DNA from: Hydrogenophilales bacterium
GTDB lineage: Bacteria > Pseudomonadota > Gammaproteobacteria > Burkholderiales > Thiobacillaceae
Length of the DNA stretch: 64,000 nucleotides
Direction of reading: 5' to 3'
NCBI GenBank assembly: GCA_016719465.1
Contig: JADJYY010000008.1
Coordinates: forward strand, 1-64,000
Shown: positions 63,666-64,000 of the stretch, one piece after another
Position numbering within the stretch: position 1 is the stretch's first letter
Layout of the letters: every line of letters begins with the position of its first letter
Position numbers and translations under genes: made by a program
The notes under the pieces: model-generated
What the model was told of the DNA's origin: nothing
Database searches by the model: none
Seen by the model: the letters and a program-made list of their open reading frames with translations, nothing else

Positions 63666-64000
63666 ATGGCCAAACTGACCCGCCAGGACCTCTTCAGCCT
63701 GGAAAAATACGCCGAGATCCGCGCCGACTTCCGCGCCCGGGTCATCGCGCACAAGAAGAACCGCCGCGTCCCCCTGGGCGACCATGCCGCCCTCTATTTC
63801 GAGGACGCCCTGACCATGCAGTACCAGATCCAGGAAATGCTGCGCATCGAGAAGATCTTCGAGGCGGCGGGTATCCAGGACGAACTGGACGTCTACAACC
63901 CGCTGATCCCCGACGGCCGCAACTGGAAGGCCACCTTCATGGTGGAATACGCCGACGAGGACGAGCGCCGGGCCGCCCTGGCCCGGCTGGTCGGCATCGA
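63666..64000 (+). CDS. DUF3501 family protein (partial, cut by window end)
   Basis: The ATG at 63666 begins LTRQDLFSLEKYAEIRADFR, then HKKNRRVPLGDHAALYFEDA, LTMQYQIQEMLRIEKIFEAA and DVYNPLIPDGRNWKATFMVE, the N-terminal half of a DUF3501 protein. 111 complete codons are present, no stop before the end of the window. DUF3501 genes regularly accompany rubrerythrin and this Fe-S protein; the function is unknown. Confidence 0.85.
   Translation, partial: MAKLTRQDLFSLEKYAEIRADFRARVIAHKKNRRVPLGDHAALYFEDALTMQYQIQEMLRIEKIFEAAGIQDELDVYNPLIPDGRNWKATFMVEYADEDERRAALARLVGI

Overview
The window is one contiguous piece of a G+C-rich betaproteobacterial chromosome. Three things support this: the cluster leuS-lptE-holA-proA-nadD-rsfS, the cluster queA-tgt-yajC-secD-secF, and a Calvin-cycle phosphoribulokinase. 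An autotrophic member of the Nitrosomonadales/Thiobacillaceae type is my best guess; the genus cannot be fixed from sequence alone.

Layout. 1-2560: wreck of a prophage (AlpA-like regulator and HK97-type capsid, both frameshifted). 2.8-7.6 kb: a Sfum_1244-type protein, argB, an RpoH-controlled but frameshifted hsp20, then a three-gene hvfABC (bufferin) operon whose peptide carries six EGKCG motifs. 7.6-14 kb: gltBD behind an NtrC-like site and a probable attenuator. 14-23 kb: a small lipoprotein gene, rsfS-nadD, proA, holA-lptE-leuS (leuS broken), phosphoribulokinase and queD. 23-28.2 kb: an EAL-HDOD protein and a DUF1631 protein behind a textbook FliA promoter and a cyclic di-GMP-I riboswitch, then selO. 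28.2-34 kb: a HepT/MntA toxin-antitoxin pair, thiC with a TPP riboswitch, a glycine-zipper protein and a frameshifted uracil/xanthine-type permease. 34-37 kb: a partner-switching operon (SpoIIE-type phosphatase, anti-sigma-type kinase, STAS protein) plus a methyltransferase. 37-41 kb: a cupin, a pyruvoyl-type histidine decarboxylase, an acid phosphatase and adenine deaminase. 41-48 kb: a TetR gene and the YbhGFSR-type efflux operon, interleaved with G-run hairpin repeats. 47.7-50 kb: a lower-G+C accessory stretch with an orphan lipoprotein and a 164-bp MITE next to tRNA-Leu(CAA). 50-64 kb: queA, a DEAD-box helicase, DUF192, tgt, yajC, secDF, a beta-propeller protein, DedA, a KefB-type antiporter and a rubrerythrin / Fe-S protein / DUF3501 module cut by the window end.

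How the genes fit together. Most of the window is housekeeping: nitrogen assimilation, tRNA modification, protein export, cofactor synthesis. The regulatory surprises lie in the leaders: FliA plus c-di-GMP-I riboswitch, TPP riboswitch, NtrC-like site plus attenuator, RpoH promoter plus possible RNA thermometer, and a PerR-like palindrome before rubrerythrin.

Caution. Six otherwise conserved genes outside the prophage remnant (hsp20, leuS, DUF1631, selO, the permease, tetR) each need one or more one-base changes to read through. leuS is essential, so at least some of these are probably sequence errors, and all six should be read as 'probably intact in the cell' until raw reads are checked.
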